From: Bacteroidales bacterium
GTDB lineage: Bacteria > Bacteroidota > Bacteroidia > Bacteroidales > UBA932
Length of the DNA: 37,154 bases
Direction of reading: 5' to 3'
NCBI GenBank assembly: GCA_016287075.1
Contig: JAEEVC010000026.1
Coordinates: forward strand, 1 to 37,154
The position numbers and the translations under genes were made by a program. This document shows, piece by piece, positions 8,265 to 16,308 of the stretch. Numbering within the stretch: position 1 is the first letter of the stretch; the number at the start of each line of letters is the position of its first letter. The notes under the pieces were generated by a model that made no database searches, was not told where the DNA came from, and saw only the letters and a list, made by a program, of their open reading frames with translations.

Positions 8265-9218
8265 TCAGCGAAAACCGTATCCGACCGACAGGGAAAGCGC
8301 CGGATAGGAGCCTCCCAGCAGCAGGCCGCCCGCGGAAAAGGAGAAGCATCCCCGGAGGAAGAGGGCGCCGCCTTCGATGCATAAACCGCTGCGGGAGGCA
8401 TCCGTGATGCGCGCCCAGTCCCCGTCGGTATCTTCCCAATAGAGGCGGCGGAAGCCATAGCCCGCCCCGGCAAAAAGGCGGAGCCGGCGGTTGACCCGGA
8501 GGACCGGACCGGCTGTCACAAAGAGCCGGTCAACGGCGGAAGCGCCTGATGTCCAGATCAATGCCGACCCGGCTGTGCCGTCGGAGCGCGCGTCATAGGT
8601 GGAACGGTGCAAGGAGAAATTGCTGCGGAAGGCCGCGTAGCCGCCCATTTTCTCGGGCAGGAAGGTGGCCATGACTCCCGGGGAGAATTCCGGCAGGACC
8701 AACGGGGAAAAAAAGGCCAGTATCCACCAGGGGGGGCCGCCTGTGGGAGGGGTGTAACAACGCAAGATCCACGGCGGGAAAGCGTCCCGGGCGGCAGGAG
8801 CGGGAGTGGCCGGAATCGCCAGCGTAGCTTTCGGGAACGCCGGGGCCGCCGCCAGGGTCACCGGCCGGGTATCCAGGACGACGCCGGTCGCATACATCTT
8901 CCGGATGGCCTCGAAACGGCTGCGGGCCGACGCCGGCATCTTGTCAGAAGCGCTTCGGATTTCGGCCCGCAGGCGGTCCAGCTCCTCCAGCAGCGAGAGC
9001 ATCTGCCCGGCCGGGACATCCAGCCCGGCCTCCTGGCGGCGCTTCAGGTCCAGGCATTGGCGGCAGATCAGCTCGTACCGGTCCAGGAGGGCCGTCCACT
9101 GGTCGACATCCGCGCCGACGGGCGGCGACGCCGGCCCGCCGGCCCGGGACAGGACCGGAGCCGCCAGCAGGACGGCACAGAACAGGGCGATGCGGAAGAA
9201 GCGTCTCATCAGGGGCAT
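8265..9218 (-). CDS. Exported outer-membrane-type protein, function unknown
   Basis: About 317 residues from ATG 9218. A Sec signal peptide (MRRFFRIALFCAVLLAAPVL, then SRA) leads to a helical, Arg/Glu-rich segment at about 40-105 with coiled-coil character (LLEELDRLRAEIRSASDK), an Ala/Pro linker, and a C-terminal half of alternating hydrophobic beta strands ending in SLSVGYGFR. A terminal aromatic of this kind resembles outer-membrane beta-barrels. No family was recognised. An upstream in-frame ATG at 9227 exists, but it sits 1 nt from the -7 element (9236-9229), so translation from 9218 (or 9209) is more likely. It is divergent from the Ser/Thr kinase, with back-to-back promoters, which hints at a shared role. 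Confidence 0.75.
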   Translation of the reverse strand: MPLMRRFFRIALFCAVLLAAPVLSRAGGPASPPVGADVDQWTALLDRYELICRQCLDLKRRQEAGLDVPAGQMLSLLEELDRLRAEIRSASDKMPASARSRFEAIRKMYATGVVLDTRPVTLAAAPAFPKATLAIPATPAPAARDAFPPWILRCYTPPTGGPPWWILAFFSPLVLPEFSPGVMATFLPEKMGGYAAFRSNFSLHRSTYDARSDGTAGSALIWTSGASAVDRLFVTAGPVLRVNRRLRLFAGAGYGFRRLYWEDTDGDWARITDASRSGLCIEGGALFLRGCFSFSAGGLLLGGSYPALSLSVGYGFR

Positions 9219-9228
9219 ATTCGTCATA

Positions 9229-9259
9229 CAAATGTACGCATAATAAGCCGCCGGCGCAA
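9229..9259 (-). promoter_or_regulatory. Promoter of the 8265-9218 gene
   Basis: Minus strand: TTG (9259-9257), a 20-bp spacer, TACATTTG (9236-9229). Both elements match the Bacteroidetes consensus. The -7 element lies 10 nt from ATG 9218. Confidence 0.75.
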
Positions 9260-9271
9260 GAGGGACGCCGG

Positions 9272-9303
9272 TTTGCAGAATCGCGCAAAATGGCGTACCT
9301 TTG
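9272..9303 (+). promoter_or_regulatory. Promoter of the Ser/Thr kinase gene
   Basis: TTTG (9272-9275), a 20-bp spacer, TACCTTTG (9296-9303), only 7 nt before ATG 9311. The transcript is predicted to be leaderless or nearly so. It lies 12 bp from the divergent promoter at 9229-9259. Confidence 0.8.
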
Positions 9304-9310
9304 ATACAGC

Positions 9311-10318
9311 ATGGATGACAACATTTCCGGGTTTTTCGTCGCGGCGGACGATTATGGACAACCCGACACCGCCAGTTTCTCCCTTCTCCACGCGTCGGGC
9401 GAGGGCTTCTGCGCCCTGTACCGCGGCGAGCGGGCGGGAAAATTCCGCGTGTTCAAGTGCCTGAAGCCGGAGTGGCGCGACAATCCCCTGCAGGTGACCC
9501 GGCTCCGGAAGGAGTTCGAAACCGGATACACCCTCCGGCATGGAAACATCTGTGAGACATACGCTTATACCATCCTCGACGAATATGGCCCCGCCATCGA
9601 GATGGAGTGGATCGACGGGCTGACGCTGGAGGAATACCTCCGGCAGGGCCTCCCGGATGAAAAGACTTTCCGCCGGATGGCGGGAGAACTCTGCGACGCC
9701 CTTTCCTATCTCCACAGCCGGCAGGTCATCCACCGCGACATCAAGCCCGCCAACATCCTCGTCATGCACGGGACCGGCAGCATCAAGCTCATCGACTTCG
9801 GCCTCGCCGACAGCAGCGACTCCGCCATCCTGAAGATGCCGGCCGGCACCCGTCGCTATGCGGCTCCCGAAGTCCTCGCCGGGGAGCCCGGCTCTCCGCG
9901 CAGCGACATCTATTCCCTCGGCAAGGTCCTGTGCCAGATGACACATGGACATAAGCGCGTCATTGCCAAATGTTTACAGAAAGACCCCACGCAGCGCTTC
10001 CGGACCGCCGCCGAATTGAAGGACGCCCTGACCGCTCCGCGACGGTGGCCGCTCGTCCTCGCCGTCCTCACCGTCCTTGCCGTCCTGGTCCTTCTCGGCG
10101 CGCTTCTCCCCCGTCTCCTGCCCGGACGGAAAACGGCGCCGGCGGAGGCGCAGCCGGTCATCATGACCCCGGCTCCCGCCGCCGACACCATCATCCTCCG
10201 GGACACCCTCCGGCCGACCCCGCCTCCCGCCGCGCAGCCCGCTCCCCAAAAGAAGCAGGGAAACGACATCGACCGCATCTTCCAGGAAGCCACCGACCTG
10301 CTGGAGGACCGGACGTAA
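9311..10318 (+). CDS. Membrane-anchored Ser/Thr protein kinase (PknB-like)
   Basis: A 335-residue Hanks-type kinase. Visible motifs are the ATP-binding Lys49 (FRVFKCLK), the catalytic loop HRDIKPANIL with D143, the Mg-binding DFG (D162), the activation-segment end RYAAPEVL, and SDIYSLGKVL. The domain ends near residue 240. One transmembrane helix follows at about 245-270 (WPLVLAVLTVLAVLVLLGAL), then a Pro/Ala/Thr-rich tail of about 65 residues. The kinase domain should face the cytoplasm with the tail in the periplasm. The glycine-rich loop is weak (HASGEGFCALYRG). Likely targets are unknown; the divergently transcribed outer-membrane-type protein is the closest candidate partner. A decayed HTH remnant follows the stop codon in the same frame. 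Confidence 0.93.
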   Translation: MDDNISGFFVAADDYGQPDTASFSLLHASGEGFCALYRGERAGKFRVFKCLKPEWRDNPLQVTRLRKEFETGYTLRHGNICETYAYTILDEYGPAIEMEWIDGLTLEEYLRQGLPDEKTFRRMAGELCDALSYLHSRQVIHRDIKPANILVMHGTGSIKLIDFGLADSSDSAILKMPAGTRRYAAPEVLAGEPGSPRSDIYSLGKVLCQMTHGHKRVIAKCLQKDPTQRFRTAAELKDALTAPRRWPLVLAVLTVLAVLVLLGALLPRLLPGRKTAPAEAQPVIMTPAPAADTIILRDTLRPTPPPAAQPAPQKKQGNDIDRIFQEATDLLEDRT

Positions 10319-10558
10319 GCGGGGTCCCAGGTCGAACTCGCCGAGCGCGCCGGGGTCGGGCTCCGTTTTGTCAGGGATCTCGAACAAGGGAAACAGGCGG
10401 GGATCTGAGGAAAGGGCCTCCAGGCTGTAAGGCTATTCCGGGCGGACCAGATTGAGGCCGCCGGCCTTGCCGGCCATGTAGGAGGGGAGCGTGCGACCGG
10501 CGCGCTCCCCTCTTATAAAAAGAAGCAAGGGACAGACCTGCTGGGAAGCAGGACTTGA
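10319..10558 (+). pseudogene. Decayed HipB-like XRE antitoxin remnant
   Basis: Directly after the kinase stop codon and in the same frame, the sequence encodes SQVELAERAGVGLRFVRDLE and then QGK, a close match to the HTH core of HipB-type XRE regulators. A TGA at 10406-10408 interrupts it. The frame continues with GKGLQAVRLFRADQIEAAGL to a stop at 10556-10558, and LQAVRLF resembles the end of such regulators. The N-terminal 20 or so residues and any start codon are missing, and no hipA-like toxin is present nearby. A chance match is unlikely given the length of the HTH signature. Confidence 0.65.
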
Positions 10559-10559
10559 A

Positions 10560-13500
10560 TCAGAGATCGTCAATCATGCTCCATGCTGCCGGCAGATAGA
10601 AAGCGGAATAATCGCTGTTCGCCGGATAATGCAACACCCCTTCACTGGTATTATATTTCCAGATATTCTTATATGTAACAGGACAGGATGTTGCATAACA
10701 ATCTATTTCGGTCAGCAGATCACAATCTTCGAGACAATACTCGTCCATTTCCTGAATCGTAGAGGGAAGGATTAGCTTGTTTACCCTCGAACAATGGAAA
10801 GCGTATCCATGTAACTTGGTTACACCCTCGGGAACCGTAATTGTTCCGCTATAGGCTGTGGCACATCCAAGCACCATCGAATAATCCTCTCCGATCAGCA
10901 AAAGATGTCCATTGTCCGCAATGCCCTTGTAATCGCCATAGAACAACTCGATTGTTGGCTGCAGGCCCGCCGCATAGAAAGGAATGTCCCTGTCGTTGTC
11001 CAGTTTTCCCGCATCAACAGAGAGAGGCAGCCCCAGCGTGACCAAACGGTTCTGTTGCGAGCCCGGGTAGTTATGGAACCAGAAGCCAACCCAGTAAGCG
11101 AGCGGCGCAGAAAACTCCATCACCCATTTTTCACCATCCCAGATGTTTGTGTACGAGAGGACTTGATCCTCGGCACCATAAAAGACCGTTTCACTGGAGG
11201 GTTGGATAATCTGCCCGTCACTGGAGGTATACCATACCTGGTTTAAAGGAATAGTCAGAACGGTAACCACGCATTTCGCACTCTTTGCCCCTTCGACAGA
11301 CTCCGCCGTTATGACAGCCGTTCCGGGACTGATAGCAGTAACAATTCCATTATTGGAAACAATTATGATCCGCTCATCGCTTGACGACCAGGTCACGTTT
11401 TTATTCGTGGCATCAGCCGGAAGAACATTGGCCGCCAATTGTTCACTCTCGCCGGGAGAAAGGAACAGTTCATCCTTGTTCAAGGATAGAGAGCTCACAG
11501 AAATCGTCTGGCGGCCCTCTTTGCAGCAACGGACAGAAAAGCCGAAAGCCCTATAACTCGTGGAGAAATGCGCGTTGTCATCCGAATAAGAGATATTGGC
11601 AGGATTGCCATTCCCTCCGATAGAAGAAGACCATAAATTGAACGAAGAACCCCGCCCGCTTGTCTTGCAATCGTGGAACCATTGATCCGCAAAGCGGCCT
11701 CCCGCCAAAGGGAAAAATGCCTTGTCCGCCCCACTATCCGAACGGGTGAACAGGGACGGATCTCCGGAGAACCATATCCCCTTCACACCGTCTTTTTCAG
11801 TGACGTCTGAATGATAGGCATTGACTATCACAGACAGTTCGCTGGAAGTCGGGACCCGCCATCCCTCCGGACAGGGATCATATGTTTCGTTTTTTACAAC
11901 GGCTTCCCCTGTTCCGAGATTCCAGTACGTATCACTGCCGGAAGCAATCCAGTCATAGGGGGCGTTAGTTCCGTAATAGAATGTCCCTTCATCAGACTCT
12001 TCATTCAGGCCATCCCAGCATGGAGCGAAGACGGGGACGTCCGGGTCCACGTCATATTCATCAGCGGGAGCATAAAACGGCGCCGTATATCCCTGGCCAT
12101 ATTTCCGGCCCCATTGGTACATTTTTCCATACGGATAGTTGGCGGGATCATAGCCACAGTTGACCGGAGCCCATACCACACCGGCGATATCAATGCCCTG
12201 TCCGTAATTTTTGCCCTTTTCATCAATATAGGAGCCCTCCGGAATTATCTCGATGGAGGTGGGGAAAACACACACATATGAGTCCATTCCGCCATAGTAG
12301 CCATCTATCCGGACCATCTGGTTCATAGCACTGGCAAAGAAAGCTTCATCCTGATACCAATACGGGTAAAAAATATAGAAGGGAAGTTGAACCGCCTCAT
12401 CACCTGTGCCGCGGACGATATAACTGTATCCATAAGTTCCCGTGGTGCGGTCGATCAGCCGGCCTGTCACGCTGACATACTGGAAGTCCGCAAAGAAGGA
12501 ATCATCATAATCCGTACGGTAAGAGATGTTTTCCGGGACAGGATAGGAAACCGGATTTCCGTTCGAAAGAACCGTATATTGCTGAACATCAGTTAATTCA
12601 GGGAGACCTCGATAGGTTATCTTGGTGGCCTTGAACTGCACCTCATCGCCCTCGTTCATCTGAAGTGTGCGGCGGGAGAAAACGAAAATCTGACCCGTGC
12701 CGTCATCAATGATTACGCCAAGCCGGGACTTTGCCATGACCACAGCCGGCAGTGTCATCGTAGGAGTATTATCGGGAAGCGTGGCAATTTCCGACAGTTT
12801 TCGCTCCGGAATGTACTCTTCATAGTTACTCCTTACACAGCGGACGGACTGGCCGATTCCGCTGGCATCATAATAATCAGTCATTGTGAAATAATCCGGG
12901 CCGGAATGCGGGCTGACGGCGGCCGCTCCGTTGGTCGTAACCGTCCAGTGGTCAAAGCGCTCGCCGACAGAACTCAATTCTCCATATATTTGCCCGGAGA
13001 AGGGGAACCAGGTCGCAGGCACAGAATACTGTTCTCCAAAGAGAACGCCATAATTCGCTGTATCCGGAGACACGTCTTCCCAGGATGTAAACACGCTGGC
13101 CGACGGGACCTTCCAGCCGGGAGGGCACGGGTCGTAAATGGTTTTCTCATTGCCCCATAACGTATAATCCACGGGAGAGAACCAATCCATGTTCTCCACA
13201 CTGATGAAACAGGTCGGGTGCTTGACCGCATACTCTACGGTCTGGGAAGAGTAAACCATCTGGTTGGCAACACCCTCGGGCGCAGCGGCGCAAGTATTTG
13301 CTTCAGCATTGGAAGATGAACCCAGGAACGGGTCCTTGCGGCCCCACTGATAGAACAGACCATTTGCGCGCGGGTCGCCGGGCGTTTTACTGAGCGCACC
13401 GAGGTTTCTATTCATCATTTCCGCCCCGCTCACGACATATGTATCATACTCCGTTTCTGGAGTGTAAGGGGTTGCCCAGAGGTGCCAACTCCAGAGAATA

Positions 13501-14642
13501 TCCCCGCTTGCATCCTTGGCCGCAATAAGGGCATTGCCGTCAATTCCTGTCGTTTCGAAGAAAATAAAGCCGTTCTCATAACGAACGTTCCTGACGATTC
13601 CGCCGATTTCCGGAGCGACCGCCGTATTATTGGATTCCCATAGCACCTCCGCCGAGGCGACGGTGCCATCCAAGGGCAGCTGGCCACCGCCCTTCACGTC
13701 CGCCCTGAATTTATAGGAGCCCGCAGCAGGAATCATATAACAGTTCGCACTTTCCACTGCGCTGATGTCCACAGCCCCGGAGGGCGTGACCTGAAGCGTA
13801 GACATCCGGAACAGCGAGTTCCGTTCGATGGTCGCTGCTTTGCTGGTCTTCTTTTCAAAGACCCCTCCATTCGTATCCGTAACCGTCAAGGTAAAGCCTC
13901 CGGAGAAGGTTACGGGAGGGATAACAATCCAGAAGGTCGTCGCCTCCGCCGCCGTGCTGCCGAGCAGGACAGGCTCGTCCATATTCAGAAAGATTTCCCC
14001 TGTCGCCGCATCCGCAAACGCCAGGGAAGGAGCATTGTCGGGAGAAGCTGTGACAAACGCCTCGCCGGCAAGGGGCTCATCATTGTTCCCCTTGATAGAA
14101 ATGGATGCAACGGAGACGTTCTCGCCATAGAGCTTCAGGCTCAGATACCCGCAGAGGTTCTTGAACAGCAACTGGTTTCCCGTAGAAACAGAAACCATGG
14201 TGTTGGCCCCACGGCCGAACGACCCTTCGCGATAAGCCTGCGCTTCCGGCAGGACCAGCGTAAGCAGTCCGTCATTGTCAATGTAGGTCTCTTCGCGATA
14301 CGGGTAGACGGCATAAATCAGGTCAAGTTCGTTGCCGGTGACAAAATCGTCGCTCGGGACTATCTTAAAAGCGCCGGAGTTATCCCCTGTCCTTCCGGCA
14401 AAGCGATACTCCTGATTGTACGTGTACTTGTTAAAAATGGTAACCCGGTCGTCCGCGTCCCATAGGACACGCAGTTTGTCGTCCGCATACACTTTCGTCT
14501 GGGAGTCCGATGCATCTTCCAACTCTGCCCAGAATGCTGTGCCGTCCGCAAAGGCTACATCCCGGGCGGAGTCCTCTTCCCGGACGGAACAGGAGACCGA
14601 GAGCAATGCGCTCAGGACAAGAATAAGATGTGATGTTTTCAT
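10560..14642 (-). CDS. Giant fimbrillin-like / FISUMP / Big_2 / BspA-LRR surface lipoprotein
   Basis: 1360 residues. A lipoprotein signal (HLILVLSALLSVSC) leads to a fimbrillin (Mfa-like) N-terminal region to about 290 (SQTKVYADDKLRVLWDADDR). A beta module follows at about 290-400 (SANCYMIPAAGSYKF ... GDILWSWHLWATPY). A first FISUMP domain spans about 395-610 (MMNRNLGAL, YDPCPPGWKVPS), then a beta-rich OB-like stretch. A second FISUMP domain spans about 815-1040 (YDPCPEGWRVPTS, FSVRCCKEG). A Big_2 Ig-like domain lies at about 1050-1130 (ATNKNVTWSSSDERI), and the C-terminus has BspA-type LRR (YAFHCSRVNKLILPSTI). It is probably a cell-surface adhesion or fimbrial-type protein. It lies 28 bp downstream of the 41-aa peptide gene and ends one base after the HipB-like remnant. 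Confidence 0.92.
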   Translation of the reverse strand: MKTSHLILVLSALLSVSCSVREEDSARDVAFADGTAFWAELEDASDSQTKVYADDKLRVLWDADDRVTIFNKYTYNQEYRFAGRTGDNSGAFKIVPSDDFVTGNELDLIYAVYPYREETYIDNDGLLTLVLPEAQAYREGSFGRGANTMVSVSTGNQLLFKNLCGYLSLKLYGENVSVASISIKGNNDEPLAGEAFVTASPDNAPSLAFADAATGEIFLNMDEPVLLGSTAAEATTFWIVIPPVTFSGGFTLTVTDTNGGVFEKKTSKAATIERNSLFRMSTLQVTPSGAVDISAVESANCYMIPAAGSYKFRADVKGGGQLPLDGTVASAEVLWESNNTAVAPEIGGIVRNVRYENGFIFFETTGIDGNALIAAKDASGDILWSWHLWATPYTPETEYDTYVVSGAEMMNRNLGALSKTPGDPRANGLFYQWGRKDPFLGSSSNAEANTCAAAPEGVANQMVYSSQTVEYAVKHPTCFISVENMDWFSPVDYTLWGNEKTIYDPCPPGWKVPSASVFTSWEDVSPDTANYGVLFGEQYSVPATWFPFSGQIYGELSSVGERFDHWTVTTNGAAAVSPHSGPDYFTMTDYYDASGIGQSVRCVRSNYEEYIPERKLSEIATLPDNTPTMTLPAVVMAKSRLGVIIDDGTGQIFVFSRRTLQMNEGDEVQFKATKITYRGLPELTDVQQYTVLSNGNPVSYPVPENISYRTDYDDSFFADFQYVSVTGRLIDRTTGTYGYSYIVRGTGDEAVQLPFYIFYPYWYQDEAFFASAMNQMVRIDGYYGGMDSYVCVFPTSIEIIPEGSYIDEKGKNYGQGIDIAGVVWAPVNCGYDPANYPYGKMYQWGRKYGQGYTAPFYAPADEYDVDPDVPVFAPCWDGLNEESDEGTFYYGTNAPYDWIASGSDTYWNLGTGEAVVKNETYDPCPEGWRVPTSSELSVIVNAYHSDVTEKDGVKGIWFSGDPSLFTRSDSGADKAFFPLAGGRFADQWFHDCKTSGRGSSFNLWSSSIGGNGNPANISYSDDNAHFSTSYRAFGFSVRCCKEGRQTISVSSLSLNKDELFLSPGESEQLAANVLPADATNKNVTWSSSDERIIIVSNNGIVTAISPGTAVITAESVEGAKSAKCVVTVLTIPLNQVWYTSSDGQIIQPSSETVFYGAEDQVLSYTNIWDGEKWVMEFSAPLAYWVGFWFHNYPGSQQNRLVTLGLPLSVDAGKLDNDRDIPFYAAGLQPTIELFYGDYKGIADNGHLLLIGEDYSMVLGCATAYSGTITVPEGVTKLHGYAFHCSRVNKLILPSTIQEMDEYCLEDCDLLTEIDCYATSCPVTYKNIWKYNTSEGVLHYPANSDYSAFYLPAAWSMIDDL

Positions 14643-14670
14643 ATGTAAAAAGGTTTGATTGTTCTATGGA

Positions 14671-14796
14671 TTATTCCCAGCCGTGTTCCTGCCCGTCATC
14701 AATGATGGGTTCCGTGTTGCTGATCGCGAAAGAGCTTTCCTGGAGCAGTTGGGTGAGACGCGCCGCGGGGGCGATGTAAGGCTTTTGGTTTTTCAT
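14671..14796 (-). CDS. 41-residue peptide ahead of the giant lipoprotein
   Basis: Minus-strand ATG 14796 to TAA 14671 encodes 41 residues beginning MKNQKPYIAPAARLTQLLQE, then SSFAISNTEPIIDDG, ending QEHGWE. It has no signal peptide and no transmembrane segment. It is polar and acidic at the C-terminus, with a lone Trp near the end. Spacing is tight: 19 bp after the regulator-like gene and 28 bp before the giant lipoprotein. I recall short MKK.Y..P-type peptides next to Bacteroidales surface lipoproteins, but their function is not known to me. Its real expression is inferred from spacing and from the orderly sequence, not proven. Confidence 0.65.
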   Translation of the reverse strand: MKNQKPYIAPAARLTQLLQESSFAISNTEPIIDDGQEHGWE

Positions 14797-14815
14797 GATG
14801 TTTTAAATATGTCTT

Positions 14816-15382
14816 TCAGGCTTCCACCAACAACTGGTTCAGCCCTGTCGTTTTTCCAGCGACAAAGGAGGGGAGCAGGGCACCGCCCCTCCGGACGAAC
14901 GGCAGGATAAGCGGCAGGCCCTTGAAAAAACACGAGCATTCAAACACGTCACCGGCGAGCAATTTTGAGTTGATGCTTTCTACAATCTCAAAACAATCTT
15001 TCTCCACTTTCCGCGCCCGAATGAGCCGGTTCGGAGCCCAGCCGAAACGCACAATGGCCCCGTCCAGTACGTCCGCAGCAGAAAGGTAGGATACATCCAT
15101 ATACCCCGACGTTTCATCGACCTTACCGAAAAACGACATTCGGAAATCGCTAAAATCTGCAAATCCCGCATAGCGGGCCAGGATATCGAGGGTGGAGCGG
15201 CGAGGTGTAGTTCGAAGGGAAACATAGCCCCAGAGTCGCTTCAATGTTGCGGAAGAAAGCACCTCCCGGCACTCATATTCTATGATGGCAGAGAGGGTAT
15301 TGAAATCGTTGGTGGTCGCAATCGGACGGCCGTACTGTTTTTCGACCGCATCCAGAAGCATTTGTAACTCGGGGATTTCCAT
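14816..15382 (-). CDS. Putative small regulator with Bacteroidetes-type HTH-like N-terminus
   Basis: 188 residues, no signal peptide, so probably cytoplasmic. The N-terminal 85 residues carry a pattern I recognise from Bacteroidetes proteins of unknown function: FNTLSAIIEYECREVLSSAT, LKRLWGYV, RRSTLDILARYAGFADFSDF. It looks like a compact helical DNA-binding-type domain. The C-terminal half (SYLSAADVLDGAIVRFGWAP ... FECSCFFKGLPLILPFVRRG) is beta-rich with no known match. Position suggests it controls or senses something for the adjacent peptide and giant lipoprotein. The regulator call is inference; the reading frame is solid. Confidence 0.7.
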   Translation of the reverse strand: MEIPELQMLLDAVEKQYGRPIATTNDFNTLSAIIEYECREVLSSATLKRLWGYVSLRTTPRRSTLDILARYAGFADFSDFRMSFFGKVDETSGYMDVSYLSAADVLDGAIVRFGWAPNRLIRARKVEKDCFEIVESINSKLLAGDVFECSCFFKGLPLILPFVRRGGALLPSFVAGKTTGLNQLLVEA

Positions 15383-15403
15383 ACTATCTATCTCTTTTTT
15401 TTA

Positions 15404-15808
15404 TTACGGTTCTATCGCTTCCGGAGAATAAAAGTAATAGTTCTGCGAAGACTGCGTCTCTTTCCGTCCATTGCCGAGGAACAGTCGCCAAGAGTATGTC
15501 TTTCCTGCCTCGAGTCCGGTCACCCGTACCGCAAAATGGGTCGCATCCCGTTTGGCGCCAAGAATCCGCTCCCATCCTTCCACGCGTCCGTTGTCGTCCA
15601 ACGGAGCGAAATATACCCCATACTCGGCCAGTTGCGACATCGACGTCACTTCACATACAAATATTACTGCCCCCTTCTCGCGCTCGTCCATACTTACTCT
15701 CATCACCTCCGGCGCGCCATACGCCTCCGGCGACGGATCATGGACACACGCTGCGAGAAGTGCCATCAAAACGAGGCCGGCAAGATATTCTCCAGAAACA
15801 CGAAACAT
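15404..15808 (-). CDS. Small lipoprotein with fibronectin-III-like domain
   Basis: 134 residues. A lipoprotein signal (MFRVSGEYLAGLVLMALLAA followed by Cys21) leads to one beta-sandwich domain of FN3 type: EVTSMSQLAEYGVYFA, FAVRVTGLEAGKTYSWRLFL. It heads the transcription unit leading to the regulator-like gene (21-bp gap), the 41-aa peptide and the giant lipoprotein. Its -7 element TACCTTTG lies only 4 nt upstream of the ATG. Confidence 0.78.
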   Translation of the reverse strand: MFRVSGEYLAGLVLMALLAACVHDPSPEAYGAPEVMRVSMDEREKGAVIFVCEVTSMSQLAEYGVYFAPLDDNGRVEGWERILGAKRDATHFAVRVTGLEAGKTYSWRLFLGNGRKETQSSQNYYFYSPEAIEP

Positions 15809-15812
15809 GTGG

Positions 15813-15820
15813 CAAAGGTA
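15813..15820 (-). promoter_or_regulatory. -7 element of the 15404-15808 gene
   Basis: TACCTTTG on the minus strand, 4 nt before ATG 15808. I see no clear TTG at the usual -33 distance. If used, the transcript would be leaderless. Confidence 0.55.
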
Positions 15821-15867
15821 TGAAAAACGGGGATAAGTACCATTCCAGAGTTGACGTCCTAAGCGTA

Positions 15868-16299
15868 TTAAAGAGATTCAGCGACTCGCTTGAAATACAG
15901 AATCGTGTTGTATCCTTCTTTTGCGTCCGGAGCATACGGGGGAACTTCACAGAGCACCAACTCCGTGTTGTTCAGAGTTTTAATGTAATATTGTTCATCC
16001 TCTGCCATAACAAGGAAGTCCCCGGACACAGAATACTTGTGATATCTCGTTTCACCTTTGTCGTGATAGACAAATTCACACATCCCCTCCTCATTAAAGA
16101 CCATCTCTCTTTCCCCATTCACTTCAGTCTCCGTCACCTTCCATGCGTTGTATTCTTCGCTTTTGATTAATTTCCAACGACCGACAATCAGTGCCTCATA
16201 CTCATCCACATTGGAGGATCCGGACAACTTGTCCGAACAGGAGCAAACGATTGCGGTTATGCATAAGACCGCAGATAGAATCAGGATGTATTTTTTCAT
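15868..16299 (-). CDS. Lipocalin-like small lipoprotein
   Basis: 143 residues from ATG 16299 (an alternative start two codons upstream is at 16305). A lipoprotein signal (MKKYILILSAVLCITAIVCS followed by Cys) precedes a domain that starts ALIVGRWKLIKSEEYNAW and continues as antiparallel strands to YNTILYFKRV. The GRWKL opening and length resemble the lipocalin-like families common in Bacteroidetes. The function is unknown. It lies just downstream of another protein of the same build (16309-16860). Confidence 0.75.
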   Translation of the reverse strand: MKKYILILSAVLCITAIVCSCSDKLSGSSNVDEYEALIVGRWKLIKSEEYNAWKVTETEVNGEREMVFNEEGMCEFVYHDKGETRYHKYSVSGDFLVMAEDEQYYIKTLNNTELVLCEVPPYAPDAKEGYNTILYFKRVAESL

Positions 16300-16308
16300 G
16301 TGCATTGA

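Noticed and set aside
10537..10552. Hairpin CCTGCT-GGGA-AGCAGG considered as a terminator for the giant lipoprotein gene
   Set aside because: No T-run follows on either strand, and it lies within the HipB-like remnant.
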